Assembly (NCBI RefSeq): GCF_036324505.1
Contig: NC_086351.1
Span: 1,439,501-1,503,500 of the forward strand
DNA: 64,000 nucleotides
Source: Eleginops maclovinus
Lineage: Eukaryota > Chordata > Actinopteri > Perciformes > Eleginopidae
Reading direction: 5' to 3'
Notes under the pieces: generated by a model
Told to the model about the DNA's origin: nothing
Databases searched by the model: none
The model's input: only the letters and a program-made list of their open reading frames with translations
Position numbers and translations under genes: made by a program
Shown here: in pieces, positions 35,559 to 63,342 of the stretch
Position numbering within the stretch: the first letter of the stretch is position 1
Layout of the letters: every line of letters begins with the position of its first letter

Positions 35559-38191
35559 AGTGTGATTTGACCATGAACATATTCTGTTCTATTGATTTTT
35601 GAATGTTGTATTTTTAGCCAAAGGTACTCACAGGAAGCTCATTTGCAGAATTTGCCAAAAGCAGACATTCATGTGTCCAGGAATCGTATTCATTTCAACA
35701 TATCTAGATTAATTTTGCAGAAAATGTACTCTATTCAATGCATACCCATATTTCCCATAGATAATTACTTCTGGACAAAGACAGGATGACAGAAAGGATC
35801 ATGTGTTATTCCAGAATACAACTTTTGGGGGGGACAGCCCTGCAAACATTTCTAAAGTGAAAGCTAAAAATGAGGACCCCAGTCTCTGTCAGAACGACGA
35901 AAACATCTGCAAAACATGTCTTTAAATACCAGCTGACTTGTGTCAACTTGTAAAAAGCCAGTGCAACAATGAGGAGCTGAAGTTAGCATCAAGACTGCAG
36001 CGCGTCTCCTCTATTATGGTTTCCTGCTCGATGTGTCTGAGGGTCGAAAAACCTCAACCAGGGAACACAAAGAAAAGAGCAACAGCAAGAAGAAGAATGA
36101 GCCTAAGCTCTGAAATGTTTCATGCACAAAGTCAGATTTGTACAAATGTGAAGACCTGACTTTATTCCAATCGACTTCATTCCTTTTGATTGTTAATAAC
36201 GTGAGTTCCTTCTGTTCTTTGCACACATCATTCAATTCAAACACAGACATTTTGAAGTGAGGTTGAAGCTGTGCTGCTCAGTAAACACGGTCCACAATGA
36301 ACCTGCAGGCGCGACTATATTTCAGCAAGCTATTTGGTGGGATGCACAAGACAGACCACAGGACAGGAAGCTGCGGCGGTTAGAGACCGTTTCAAAAGCA
36401 CCTTTTAAGTTACGTGCAGATTGCAGTCATGTGTCTTGTGCATTGTTAGGGGGTTTTGAAATGTGTAAGAGGACTAGTGAAATACATGTCCCTTTGAACC
36501 GGCTCGGAAAAGAAGGGAGATTTTTTGGCCCTAAGTTTATAACAATTGGTCCAGAAGTTTGGCTTTAACACACTCATAGCCCTCAGATCACGTCAGTAAC
36601 AGAGGAGGACGCCGCTGGCTTCGAGGTTATCCTGAAAAGCATTTTTAATATTAATGTATACTCAAATGAATGCCTCTTTTGTGCACTTTTGGTTTTGCTT
36701 TACAATTCAAAACAGGGTTAACTTGTTGGTGTTTGTATATTATATTACATTCATTAACATTTATAATCTAATAAATTAACTCTGACTTTATTCCAGAACA
36801 AACAGAAACCTCTAGCAGCTAAAAGTTTATAGGAAATGATGCATTTTAAAACATTTCTTAAACCGTTTCACCTTTTTTTATTCATCATTAATCCAGCATC
36901 AAGAGGAACACATTTTTCATTTGGAGGTATTAATTATCTAATCCCCAAAAGTTCCAAAAGCATGTACTATAAACCCCCAAAACGATTTTTAAAATAGAGA
37001 TGAATAAGGGCTAACAGCACTCTGCACATTGAGACTGTCACTGGTAGCTAGCATTAGCTTCCATGCTAATCCAAATACTGATTTGCTGTGAGTATATCTG
37101 AGGGCTTAAACTGTCTCCATCTTCAAGCTGACAAAAATATCTGAAGCAGAAGTTATTAAATTAACTACTTGGACCACAAACAGGACAGGAAGTGCATCAG
37201 GACTCACAGGAAGTTACTAACAACAGGATATATAGGTCAGAATATGTACAAATGATCTGTATTGCTTTGTGAGATGACCTTGAAACCAACAGCGCCCCCA
37301 TCTGGACGACCTGTGTAATAACGAGGTGAAAATACAAGACATTTAGGGAGTGTTTTATCTTCATGTATGCTGAATAAATCTTAGTCTAAAACGCACAACG
37401 CCTCCTATTGACTCATTGCTTCTGTATTATTTTAACAGTAAACTCATAAAGACTTAAGGGACAAAGTAATTACTGATAGTAAAAGTCCACATCATTTATT
37501 TCCTTTTATATTTCAAGGATTTTTAAGTAAGAATCATCTCGTGATTTCGACACTTGGAAACCAAATAAGATGTAAATAAGTTCATTATGAAACAGTCATG
37601 ATGTTGACGTGTGTCTGCAAAACAACGTGTTCAGGATCAGTGAACAGGATGTGACACTGTGGGCATATTCAAGACGTGTGTGAGGAGATCCCGAAAACAT
37701 TTCAGTTCATTCACACAAAATTAAAAGCACTCACCTCATACAAAATGATCCAATAGCTTTATATATAAAAGGGGGAAAAAAGCAATATGAATACCAGCTT
37801 TTTGCTCATGAGTTTGGAGGAGTAATTTCCCCTAAAGGCTAATCCAAGTTGGATAAAAGGCGTAGAAATGGATTTGAATCTCTACATGTCGTTCACTTTT
37901 CATCCAGCTGACGGCTTTGCTGAACGTTCATGCTCCTTTGTGCCCTTTAGTTCCACATATTTCCACCTGTAAGAGTCCTGAACTTTTGGCAAAGGAACAA
38001 AAGACAGAGGTTGAGTAGCAGCAGGAGAAGGCATTATTAACTCTTCTTAACCTGGTGCATCTCCCTCCTGATCTGAAGGATTCAAAAGCAGCAGCATGTA
38101 GGCCACAAACCAGCCAGGATCAAACCAGCCGATGTCAACGACACAGTCCAGTCAACCAGTCTTATTCCTGAGGTGCCGCACACACAGGGCA
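35559..38191. other. Intergenic stretch between Ig gene and METTL6
   Basis: No gene recognised on either strand; the ORFs are short and lack family features. The right end, about 37480..38191, probably holds the METTL6 3' UTR (TTTATT, i.e. AATAAA on the minus strand, near 37496). Confidence 0.4.
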
Positions 38192-38403
38192 TCAGGAGAT
38201 CTGTGATTGGCCGGGCTTGGTGAATTTGCTCTGCAGGAACACTCTGGGGACACACAGCCCCTCCTTCTTGTTGACAGTCTCTCTCAGGACGTAGTCGTTG
38301 GAGACGGACAGGAGGCCGGCGTCCGCAAACAGCTCGGCCAGGAACTCTGAAATCAAATGGAGAGAGCAGACTGAGCCTTTAGAAGAGGAAAAACCAGGCT
38401 GCT

Positions 38404-38454
<51 letters not shown>

Positions 38455-40269
38455 GTCAGTCCGTCCGTCCATCCATCCTGCAGAGGTCAAGTAGTTCACC
38501 TTTAGAGAAGAAGTAGGACCTGGTTCCGTCTTGCCGGACGTAGAAGTTCTCCCCCAGCTTGCTGCCGGCTTTGAATCGGAGCATGGCGTGGTCGTTCAGA
38601 CCGTAGTCTCTGAACAGCACGATGCCTCCGGGCTTCAGCACCTTACACACACACACACACACACACACACACGTAACATGATTAGACCGCCTGAAGCAAC
38701 TTGGTTATCCCGGGCTGCGTCACCCTCACCCTGTTGATGTTCTGCAGAGCCAGCTTTATCTTGTCGGGGTGGACGGCTGACAGGACGAAGATGAGAGTGA
38801 CGACGTCCACGCTGCCCTCGGGGACATCTCCCCTCAGGTCGTCTTTGGTCAGGTCGCACTGGAAGGCACAGCAGCGCTCGGGGCAGTACAGAGGGTTTAG
38901 CTGTGAGCAGATGAGGAAGAGAGGAGGATTTATATACAAGGACATATAAAATGGAAAGAGGATTCAGGGATTAAATGTTTCTTACTTTGACAAACTCCAC
39001 CGCTCGTGGGGAGAAGTCACAGGCATACACGAAGATGTTGAGGTCGTCCGCCAGCAGAGGGAAGAGGCAGTTTCCGACCCCGCAGCCGGCCTCCAGCAGC
39101 ACCAGCCTCTGAGACTCAAACTGCAGATCAGACGGGACAAATGTTCAGTTCATCCCTTTATTATTAAAACACTTTTCCCACCTTTTTAAAACATTCCCAC
39201 GGGTTTGTTCATATAATATATCATATTATATTTTGGTAATTTCAATAGTGTTTACTTGTCAGACAGTTTATTATTATTTAACTTCATAGTCAACTGTACT
39301 TGGCAATAAACCTGTTTCTGATTCTGATAACATCACTAATGTTAAATTATAATGTTAAGATAAATACAGGTGGGGTTTAAGATACACTTATTCCCTTTGG
39401 ATGAAGTGTGTGCTCTGCAGAGGAGGGAGAAGTACTTGATCTTGTACTTGAGTAAAAGTAGAAGTACTCAGATCTTGTACTTGAGTAAAGTAGAAGTACT
39501 CAGGTCTTGTACTTGAGTAAAGTAGAAGTACTCAGATCTTGTACTTGAGTAAAGTAGAAGTACTCAGGTCTTGCTCTTGAGTAAAGTAGAAGTACCAGAG
39601 TGTAGGAATACTCTGTCACAGTAAAAGTATTCTAAATGTTCCTCCAGTGAAAGTAGAAAGTACTCTCCTCTAAATGTACTTAAAGTAGCGACAGTAAAAG
39701 TAGTCATTGTCTGATTGGTCCATTTCAGAATAATATCTCTGATATGTTTTATAATGATTGATCATTAAAGTGTTCTCAGAGCTGGTAAAGGTGCAGCTAG
39801 TTTGAATGGCTTTGTATACTGCAGGGTAGCTGCTGGATTTACTGCAGGTGAACTACAGTCTGATTTAAGGGAGATTATATTTACCATCAGTAATCCTAAT
39901 CTGCCTAGCAACTAGGGGTAATAAATACATGTAGAGGAGGAAAAGTACACCTCTGCTCACCTCTCTGCATGCTTTGAGCTCCTCAAACTCTCTGGTGGTC
40001 CAGTGTCTGTCCTTGAAGAAATTGGTGGTGTTTCTTTTGTAAAACAAGTCCCAGTTTTTCTGAGCTTCTTTCTCCAACTTCATGAGTTTGAAGTCGGACA
40101 CCAGAGCTTTTTCTTGGCTCAGTGTGTCCAGCTGCTCCTGAGTCAAAACCCTGGAGGAGGAGGCTTTGTTCTGCCCCAAAACACACGGGGGAATATCATC
40201 TTTTAATCCCACTTCTTCTTCAGGAGGTGATGTTTTAATATCCACTGGGAAACTTTCACTTTTCGACAT
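38192..40269 (-). CDS. METTL6: METTL6, tRNA-Ser m3C methyltransferase
   Basis: Five phase-consistent exons predict 303 aa: 40269..39961, 39120..38986, 38900..38730, 38641..38500 and 38346..38192. Diagnostic stretches: [20 protein letters not shown] and [12 protein letters not shown] in exon 1; [15 protein letters not shown] (SAM-binding motif I) and [14 protein letters not shown] in exon 2; QCDLTKDDL and [12 protein letters not shown] in exon 3; [33 protein letters not shown] in exon 4; [20 protein letters not shown] in exon 5. METTL6 is a class I SAM-dependent enzyme that makes 3-methylcytidine at position 32 of serine tRNAs. Human METTL6 is 284 aa; the extra residues here are an N-terminal leader before the conserved core. 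A MITE lies in intron 1, about 10 bp from the donor. The exon 4 acceptor is preceded by (GT)n rather than a normal pyrimidine tract. It is divergent from EAF1. Confidence 0.96.
38404..38454. repeat. (GTTA)n microsatellite
   Basis: About 12 copies of GTTA within the last intron of METTL6, followed by a short (GTCC/ATCC) run. Confidence 0.95.
38644..38672. repeat. METTL6: (AC)n next to METTL6 exon 4 acceptor
   Basis: On the transcribed minus strand this is (GT)n ending in GTAAG directly before exon 4 at 38641. It replaces the usual pyrimidine tract. Confidence 0.9.
39405..39952 (-). mobile_element. MITE with internal 32-bp repeats, copy 2
   Basis: Inverted relative to copy 1 at 1601..2935 and easily aligned with it: AGTAGTCATTGTCTGATTGG, GGTGCAGCTAGTTTGAATGG and CATCAGTAATCCTAATCTGC are each the reverse complement of the first copy. 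It carries only about 5 units of the CTTGAGTAAAGTAGAAGTAC repeat. It lies in METTL6 intron 1. Confidence 0.85.
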
Positions 40270-40828
40270 GATGCTTTCTAGAAAGAAATAATGCCTTCCT
40301 GCTCGGTTTCTGTCAGTAAAGTTGCCTTTTGTTAACTAATGAGAAAATAATATTCTTCACAAGGTTATAAATCCAGTTGTTTGTATGAAGAATAACGCTG
40401 AAATTAACTTAATTAAAAATAAAAATAAAACCTGCATTTTTCCACATTTTGTGGTCCATCTTGTCCGTTGTGTAAATCCTTCCGTGTAGCACCCAACACT
40501 TTGGTTCCATTTCTTCCGCCCGTAACCCACTGGATCAAAAACAGTTACAATACAACCAGTACACGTAGTTGTCATATTTTATATTTTGAGTTTATTTGAG
40601 AAAAATAAACTGTCAAAAATGTGTTATATTTTATTAAAACACACAATAGTTGTTCAAGTAAATTATTGTCGGTTACATTTCAAAGCCGCACCAAAACCGG
40701 AAAAGGAGGGGCTAAAGGGGTGTTTTGCTAATGGCTAGCTTCGGGAGGCTAACTCTGCTTCTTATTCTGATCTTTCTGATATAAACACACTCTGTTTGCC
40801 TTTCATTATTTTAATAATAAACCGAGAC
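40270..40828. promoter_or_regulatory. Shared METTL6/EAF1 bidirectional promoter region
   Basis: The METTL6 start codon (40269, minus) and EAF1 start codon (40829, plus) face away from each other with 559 bp between. Both 5' UTRs and both promoters must lie here unless an unseen upstream exon exists. No clear TATA box was seen in a position serving either gene; the interval is AT-rich in the middle and contains GGAAAAGGAGGGGC-type sequence near 40698. Confidence 0.7.
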
Positions 40829-42894
40829 ATGAACGGGAGTACGAATCCGCTGCTGGACAAAGAGGAGCATGTTCTGAAGCTCGGGGAGAGCTTTGAGAAG
40901 CGGCCCAAATCCTCCTTTCATACTATCAGATGTGAGTGGAAAAACAACAACAACAACACTGTTTAATGAACTGTTGTTTTTTAGTTATCCCGCTGGCATG
41001 AACAGGGAGGATGTTACATAATATGGCCAATTAGGGGGAGACGAAAATGAAGTAATTTGCATAACCCCCCATCGTCACACCCACTAACGACACAGCATGT
41101 TAAGTGGGCGTACTGCTGATGACCAACTTCTTGTGTGGTAAAAGTACATTTTTAGAAACGAAGGGCACACGTGTTGTTTTCTGACATATTCATATCATTA
41201 CCTCCTGTTCAAAAGTAGCTGGGAATGCACTTTAGCCAGAACAATGTGGTGTGAAAGTGTATTTACCGCATGAATAAGGACTAGTTTCACTCAGAAACCA
41301 GAATATTCACTCAGTGCTTTTAGCTCTTGTGAGTGACTTCTTTTACTTTCTTGGGAGGTTTTGTCAGCTTTCTGCTCCATATGATGGTCATTGTCCGTTT
41401 TTTCAGATGACTTCAAACCAGCATCTATCGACACGAGCTGTGAGGGAGAGCTGCAAGTTGGGAAAGGAGAGGAAGTTACCATCACGTTACCTCACATCCC
41501 AGTAAGGCTGTCGGTCAATTTGTTTACCCGTGCTTCTGTGAAGAAAACACAAACCCAAACAAATCCACCAGACAGTTAATTGCAGTACAGCTGACGAGGA
41601 GCTACTGTGTGTTGTGAGAAATCCCCAAACAATGCAGACAAGATTCTTCTTTTCTTAATTAAAAGGTTGCTGTTTGCCAAACCTCTCAATGTTAGCTTCT
41701 GCTGACCTCCAGAGGGGAAGTTTACACGGTGTCGTCGCCTCCAATGCTCTTATTTTTGTTATTAATCCTTCTGTTCGTGTCCATTTTGTCATCTTAGAGA
41801 GACTGTTTCCCATGTTTTACTGAGTGTGAGGTTTCTTCTCTCTTTGAACATTGTTTTTTTAGTCTTTTAAGTTTAGTTTTTACCTTGATTGTTTTTATCA
41901 TTGGAGAAGATTCTAAAAAAACAACAAAGGGGAAAGTGGCAGCTCCTAAACTACCTGCCAGGTGAGGCTATAATGGTTATTTACAGAATAGAAGGAGGTC
42001 AAGGCCATCTGGCTGTGTGACATCCGGGGCAGACTCTGAATAGAGTTTAGTTTTGAAAAACAGGTCAGTGATCTAGACACTTTTAATCAATGCTGGTACT
42101 ACGAGGACATTGTCTGTTCCCTAATCAACGACGCATTGCATTTTGCACACGTGTTATTGGATAGTTTCTGTTTATTCTTCTGAGTAAATTCTGAGGATCT
42201 TTTGCACATTCAAGCAATTGGAAAATCCGTGTTCACTTCTGATAAACCCCTGAGGTGGAGAAAGCTGAGATATTCACATCGTTGCGCTTCTTCCAGGGCT
42301 CCACGCCTCCCATGACGGTGTTCAAAGGGAACAAGCGGCCGTACCAGAAGGACTGCGTGCTCATCATCAACCACGACACCGGGGAGTTCGTGCTGGAGAA
42401 GCTGAGCAGCAGCATCCAGGTCAAGAAGACCAGGTGAGAGGTTAAAGGTCATTCATCACAGGAGGAGAAATCTGTTATTGATCTCAGACCCCTCTAATTA
42501 TCCCCCTATCATTTTATACAAAACCTTATTACCAAACTGTTTGTTGTCAGTGCATTTTGTGAGATATCTTTTGCTCCAACTTTTGCGCGTGTGATTATTT
42601 CCACGCTGAATTCAGGGCTTATGTAGCACATATATAACCAATAATATTACATTTAAATACATTTAAAAACAGTTATAAGAAAGCCAAGAGTGTACAAATC
42701 AAAACCAGCTTCAGTAAAATAAGAGTAAAGGTTACGGTGCAGGGAAACACTTTTAATAAAAAGAAACGGTAAAAATCAAAGTCTTCAGCCTCGATTTCAA
42801 AAAGTGAAAGTTGACGTTTTCTGGGAGTTTTGTTCTGTTCGAGATGAATGAGCCAGGATAGATCCAGACAGATTCAGAAGAAGTCCTGAAGGAC

Positions 42895-42957
<63 letters not shown>

Positions 42958-44065
42958 CAGGGCGGAGGGCAGCAGTAAGATCCAGGCACGGATCGAGCAG
43001 CAGTCGGTCCGGTCCAGCCAGCCCACCGCTCAGTTTCGGGCCCCTACCAAGCCCGGGGCCGGGGCCAAGACCTCCCCTTCTCCCTCTAAAGATAACCCGT
43101 CCCCGGAGCCTCAGCTGGACGACATCAAGAGAGGTGAGGAGGTCCAGCCACGAGCGCGACGCAGCCATGATCATTACACGTGGAACATAGCGTATACTGT
43201 GTTCGGTTACATGTTGCATTATATCACATTTAGCTGAAGCTTTTATCCGAAACCACATATTTTGAGCGTTTGAATTGCAAATCTTGCGGCGTTAAGCGGG
43301 TGAACAGATGATGAATAAGGATATAACATGTTCTGAGTGTGACCCTGCTGCCCCCCTGCTGTCCCCCTGCAGAGCTGCGTGCCGAGGTGGAGGTGATCGA
43401 GCAGATGAGCAGCAGCGGCAGCAGCAGCTCCTCGGACTCGGCCAGCGCGTCGGCCAGCGGAGACGACAGCAGCGACGGAGAGCATGACGCCCCTCCCCGA
43501 CCGCTCAGCCAGACCTCCCCTGGCCGCCCCCCCACGGCCAACGGAGGACAGCAGGGCAGCAACCAGCTCATGAACACACTCCGTGAGTCTCTCGAGGTCA
43601 CTTCTCCGTGGTCTCCGTGTCTTTTAGAATTAATTTCTTAACTGGTATACAAGACTTACACTGGTTAGGTACTCTCTATTGTCTCATGTCGTCAACATAA
43701 ATACTTACACATATTCATAAATGTTTGCCTTTAAAATAATCCAAAAGTCCCCCAAAATGTGGGAAAAAACACACTTCAAAAAAACCCAGTAGACAGCAGA
43801 AAACATTTTAAACCCAACTTTGAATTATTAATATCCTCCTTCAATTGTTTTTTATTTTGCAATGTTTTATTTATTCATGTTCTTAAATGTCTTTCCACAT
43901 GAAAACACACATGGTCAGTGTTCAGGTTGGAGAGTTATTTATTTATATCCGTTTATCTATTTTTATTTATGTAATTATGGCAGAAAACTCGCCAATAACA
44001 CTTTTCTTTTCACAGGAAACGACCTTCAGCTCAGCGAGTCGGGCAGCGACAGTGATGACGACTAA
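40829..44065 (+). CDS. EAF1: EAF1, ELL-associated factor 1
   Basis: Six exons with matching phases predict 255 aa: 40829..40931, 41407..41501, 42297..42433, 42961..43133, 43373..43582 and 44016..44065. The N-terminal ELL-binding domain is almost unchanged from mammals: [87 protein letters not shown]. The C-terminal part has [20 protein letters not shown], a long Ser/Asp/Glu-rich transactivation segment ([14 protein letters not shown]), and ends [18 protein letters not shown]1 binds ELL in the super/little elongation complexes and stimulates RNA polymerase II elongation in the nucleus. Length is close to human (268). EAF2 was considered, but the conserved [13 protein letters not shown] and the METTL6 neighbour favour EAF1. 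Exon 4 is preceded by a (TG)n tract. Confidence 0.96.
42899..42955. repeat. EAF1: (TG)n microsatellite at EAF1 exon 4 acceptor
   Basis: About 57 bp of TG run straight into TTTCAG and exon 4 at 42961, so the whole polypyrimidine region is a UG repeat in the RNA. Confidence 0.95.
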
Positions 44066-47000
44066 ACTCTCTTCCTCTCCACACACACACACACACACAC
44101 ACACACTCCTCTCCACTGGTTCCTTTGCTGTGACAGCTCCCAGCGGTGTATCTGTATGTTTTATTTTTTATTTTCGTATATCCTTAAAGCTGGTCGGCCA
44201 GAGTGTATTTTTTATTAGAAGTATATTTTATTTTGTATAGCGAGACAGAGAAACTTTTACCCGGGCGGTTTAGAAGATTATATATGAGAGTGCACTTACG
44301 TATTTTCTGTACTCAGAGCAGCTACTTTTATCTACATGTATGGTCTGTTTCCTGTTGGGTTTGTCTGTCGGGGAGTCGGTGACCACTCCCTCACCTCGTC
44401 TGTGTTTAATCTGAGAAGGCTGTGGGAAGCTTCTCTACTTCTATGTCATGTTTTTATTGTTGTGAAAAAATGCAGAACTTCCTGTGCATCAGCAACAGGT
44501 CGATGGAAAACCAATCTATTAAGTGACTGTATAGTATTCTAGACGTCATTACAGAGACCTTAATTAACTTTGAGTTAATTGCTCTTATGGAATGATTTCA
44601 CAGGACTTGATTATGTTGTTTACTGACATGACCTTTTATTACCTGAAAAACAGTGAAGCTGCAGGTGTTTATCTGCATGTTGGGATTCTTTCTGACCACT
44701 AGGGGGCAGCCAGGACCTTCACACTGACAGATCTGATCTGTATAAGCTTTTAATGTTTGCTAATGGTTAGCAAGCAGTTGAATGTAAAGAATCCACCAAA
44801 TCCAAACAGAATATCCTGCTACAGTTTTTGATTGAGCTTCAGGAACTCAAACCCTAAACATGTGGTGTGTTTGTAGCCGGAGAATATAAAAAATAAGCTA
44901 AAAGGGGATAAATATTCCAGTCAAGCTGCAAAATTGTCTCAGATAAGTGTTACCTGATGAAAAGGTCCTCAGCAACGTGTGAACAACACCATCCATCAAA
45001 CAGAGACGGAGACGAAGATCAGTCCTGTGTGCATTAAGTTCCACCTTAATGGTCCTTTTGCAACGTCCCAGTGTAACCAGTTACAGTATGAAACGTACTC
45101 TACTATTATTCGTCAAAGCCTATGCTGACAACGCTCTAAAACCTTTAACTACTCACCGTCACAGCCGTTTTACTCAAATTACTGACTTTAAAAGTAATCA
45201 AATGCTATTTATCTGTTAAAGCTAATCAAAGTAAGGTCTTCATTTTAGAAAACCTGAAAAACACACCTGAGATCAAATTATACACGATTACATCGAGAAT
45301 AAAATGCATTGTTTCACTTTTTTTTTTTAAATCAGTTTTCAATCAAACAGACCACACCTTATTTTTAGATCCCACATTTCCATACGATATTAAAGGATCA
45401 CTCCATGCCTCACAGTGTCTCAGTGAAGGTGAACGTGTTGTTTTGTGAAAAAGCCAAAGAGTGAAAGCTGCCCCTCATCGTGTCGGTGTCTAATCCTCTT
45501 CATTCTGCTTTCATTAAAACCTGTCTCTTGATGCGAGGTCAGGGAAAATCTGCAGGAGACGCGTGGTGCTGACTGTACGGTAAACCAATGCAACAACAAC
45601 CTGCACAGAAACACTATCATTCATTTTATTGGGCTTTCATTGATCCTGTCAGGAAATGTAGGAGTTATAACCGGTCTTAAGGTTAGTGGAATGTTCCTTC
45701 TAGTTAATGCGATAATTAATGTGTGGACAGAGTCCTGATCGACAGAAATTGAGAAATTGTCTCTCGTTTTTCTACGAGGGAGGAGAGGTAACCATCACAA
45801 AGTTACTGTTCATCATGGGACATTCACCATGAGCTGTATGGTTTGCTATATCAGCCACTGAGGCACACTTCAGTCTCTGAATTCACTTCAGACACACCTC
45901 TGCTGTTGAACGTTCTGTTGTCATGTTGTTTTTGGAGTGCTACGTTTATGTGTTTGTAAAAACCTGAAGTGTATTAAACATTGTGTAAATTCATTTTAGT
46001 CTGCTTTGCTCTTTATGTGAGGATTGGGTTTATCTGTCGTGCATCAACGCTCTGTTCACACCTGGAATCCAATCACTCCTAGTCCAGCTGCCAGCCCATT
46101 TAGCATGAGTTGTGACACAACCCATGCAGACAGTAGTTCAAAAATGGCTTGGCCAGAGTGGTTTGGGGGGTTATTGAGGATGTTGAATCCATTTCTGGCA
46201 TTTTCAGGGGCTGATTTAGATAAATATTTGGTCCATTTTGAAGTTTTAGGGGACAAATATTGCTTATTTATTTGAAAAACAATTGTCCACAGTTGAGGTA
46301 ATAATCGTCATCTTGTCCACCCCCTGCATCTAGGCAACTGTGCACACATGGTAAAGTGGTAAATGGCTCAACTTACCCCTTGACGTGGATCAATTTACCC
46401 CTTAGATGGGGCAAGTTAAGTTACAAGAAGTCCCATCTTCATGGCTCTTTGTGAAAGATGCATTATTATCCTTTTGATTGACTGAAGACATCCTGAATAA
46501 AGGTTGTTGTCACTTGACTTCTATCTCATTCTCCTTGCCTAGAAGACAACTGGCTCATCTTACCCCACTCTCCCCTACAATAACTGTGTTTTCAGCTTGT
46601 GTTTTCTGCTTCTAGCTTCTATTTCTTGTAGAAACACTTTGAATTGTTGTCCAGAGTCATTGGAATAAATACCAGGTAACCACAACGTCTGAATTTTACA
46701 TCCCCGGGACTTTGTTGCATGTCATAATCATCTTTCTCCTCACGATTCCTGCCCCGAAAAATGCTTTCAATGCAACATTTTCAACTTGAAACTGGTGCTT
46801 AAAACTCTGAAATCATTTCCACAATACGGATACGTCTACGCAACCCGTCATGAGAGGTTGCATGACTGTAGGTTGCAATCAGTTCAAGTGAAGAGTGTTT
46901 TTCCAACCTCTTAGATGTTAAATACAAATCCTTATGGATGCTTGAAAGGTTAGGAACTGTGTTGCTCAAAAAAAAAGCATGTGGTCAAAAAAACAGGTTG

Positions 47001-47937
47001 AAAATGAAACAATTTAGGTCAGGGAAACCTGAGGAAATCATGTCCAAAGTAAAACGAACGCCTTCAGATCTCCAGATGTCTCCAGGTTCCTTTCGGGAGT
47101 CTGAACCGGCGTCGGCTCGTTTCTCCTCCACATATTAAACGGTACAACACGGAGGAGAGTAAAGACAGCAGTCAGAAGTGAACTTCGGTAAAAGATTATA
47201 TTGCTGGTCTTAAATAATCATCATCAAGTGAAACATATGCTCTGCTAAACACCTTCAGTTTGGTACGAGCCACAACGACCTGTACACGTGGCTTATTATT
47301 AATACAGTACTTTTTCCCTGCGATGGTGCAACGAGTCACATTTCAAACAGTAACACAAACAAATACATAAATAGCTTTTGTTTCCCTTTAAAAATCATTA
47401 TTATACTCGTGATTCTGGCTCTTGCTACGACATGTCATCTTAACCGATATATAAATTAACATCAACAACAAAAAATAATAATATTAATAATAATTAGAAC
47501 AATAATAATAATATAAAAGCTGTGTCTTTCATATACATCTGGTTAGCTTGCAGGATGAAATGATGGAGCGGCGATGCACCTCCTTATTCCCACCGCAGGT
47601 TCCTCACCTCTGGAGAGTTTGTGAGGGAAAACGTGGGCGCCATGTTGGCTCGAGCACGAGTCCAGTGGCCCACATGGTTTCCTGAGGGTTCGTGGCGGCG
47701 TGGACAAACGTCCCTCCGAAGCTGGAGGACGTAAAACCTCCAGAAATGTGGGAGGGTCTCAGTTCTTCGGGGGAGAGAACTGGCATCAAGACAGTACGAG
47801 TTCTTCACCAAATGGTGTCCCTCTAACGTCTCATCAGACACATCTGGACCCTGAGTACCTTTCTCTGCTTCTTCGGCCCCTGTCTCTATAAACTGACCTT
47901 CCCCCCCTCGGCCACCGTCTCTCCGGGGTCACAGGGG
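44066..47937. other. EAF1 3' UTR and EAF1-BMPER intergenic stretch
   Basis: After the EAF1 stop there is a short (AC)n (44083..44106) and a long AT-rich stretch that probably holds the EAF1 3' UTR (candidate ATTAAA near 45973). No further gene, RNA gene or clear transposon was recognised. The right end (about 47000..47937) probably contains the BMPER 3' UTR on the minus strand. Confidence 0.5.

Positions 47938-63342
<15,405 letters not shown>

Noticed and set aside
36257..36568. 103-residue plus-strand ORF as a gene
   Set aside because: No recognisable domain, signal or splice context, and no neighbouring exons; length is within chance.
40829..44065. EAF2 instead of EAF1
   Set aside because: The head-to-head METTL6 neighbour and the [14 protein letters not shown] and IEQMSSS segments fit EAF1 better.
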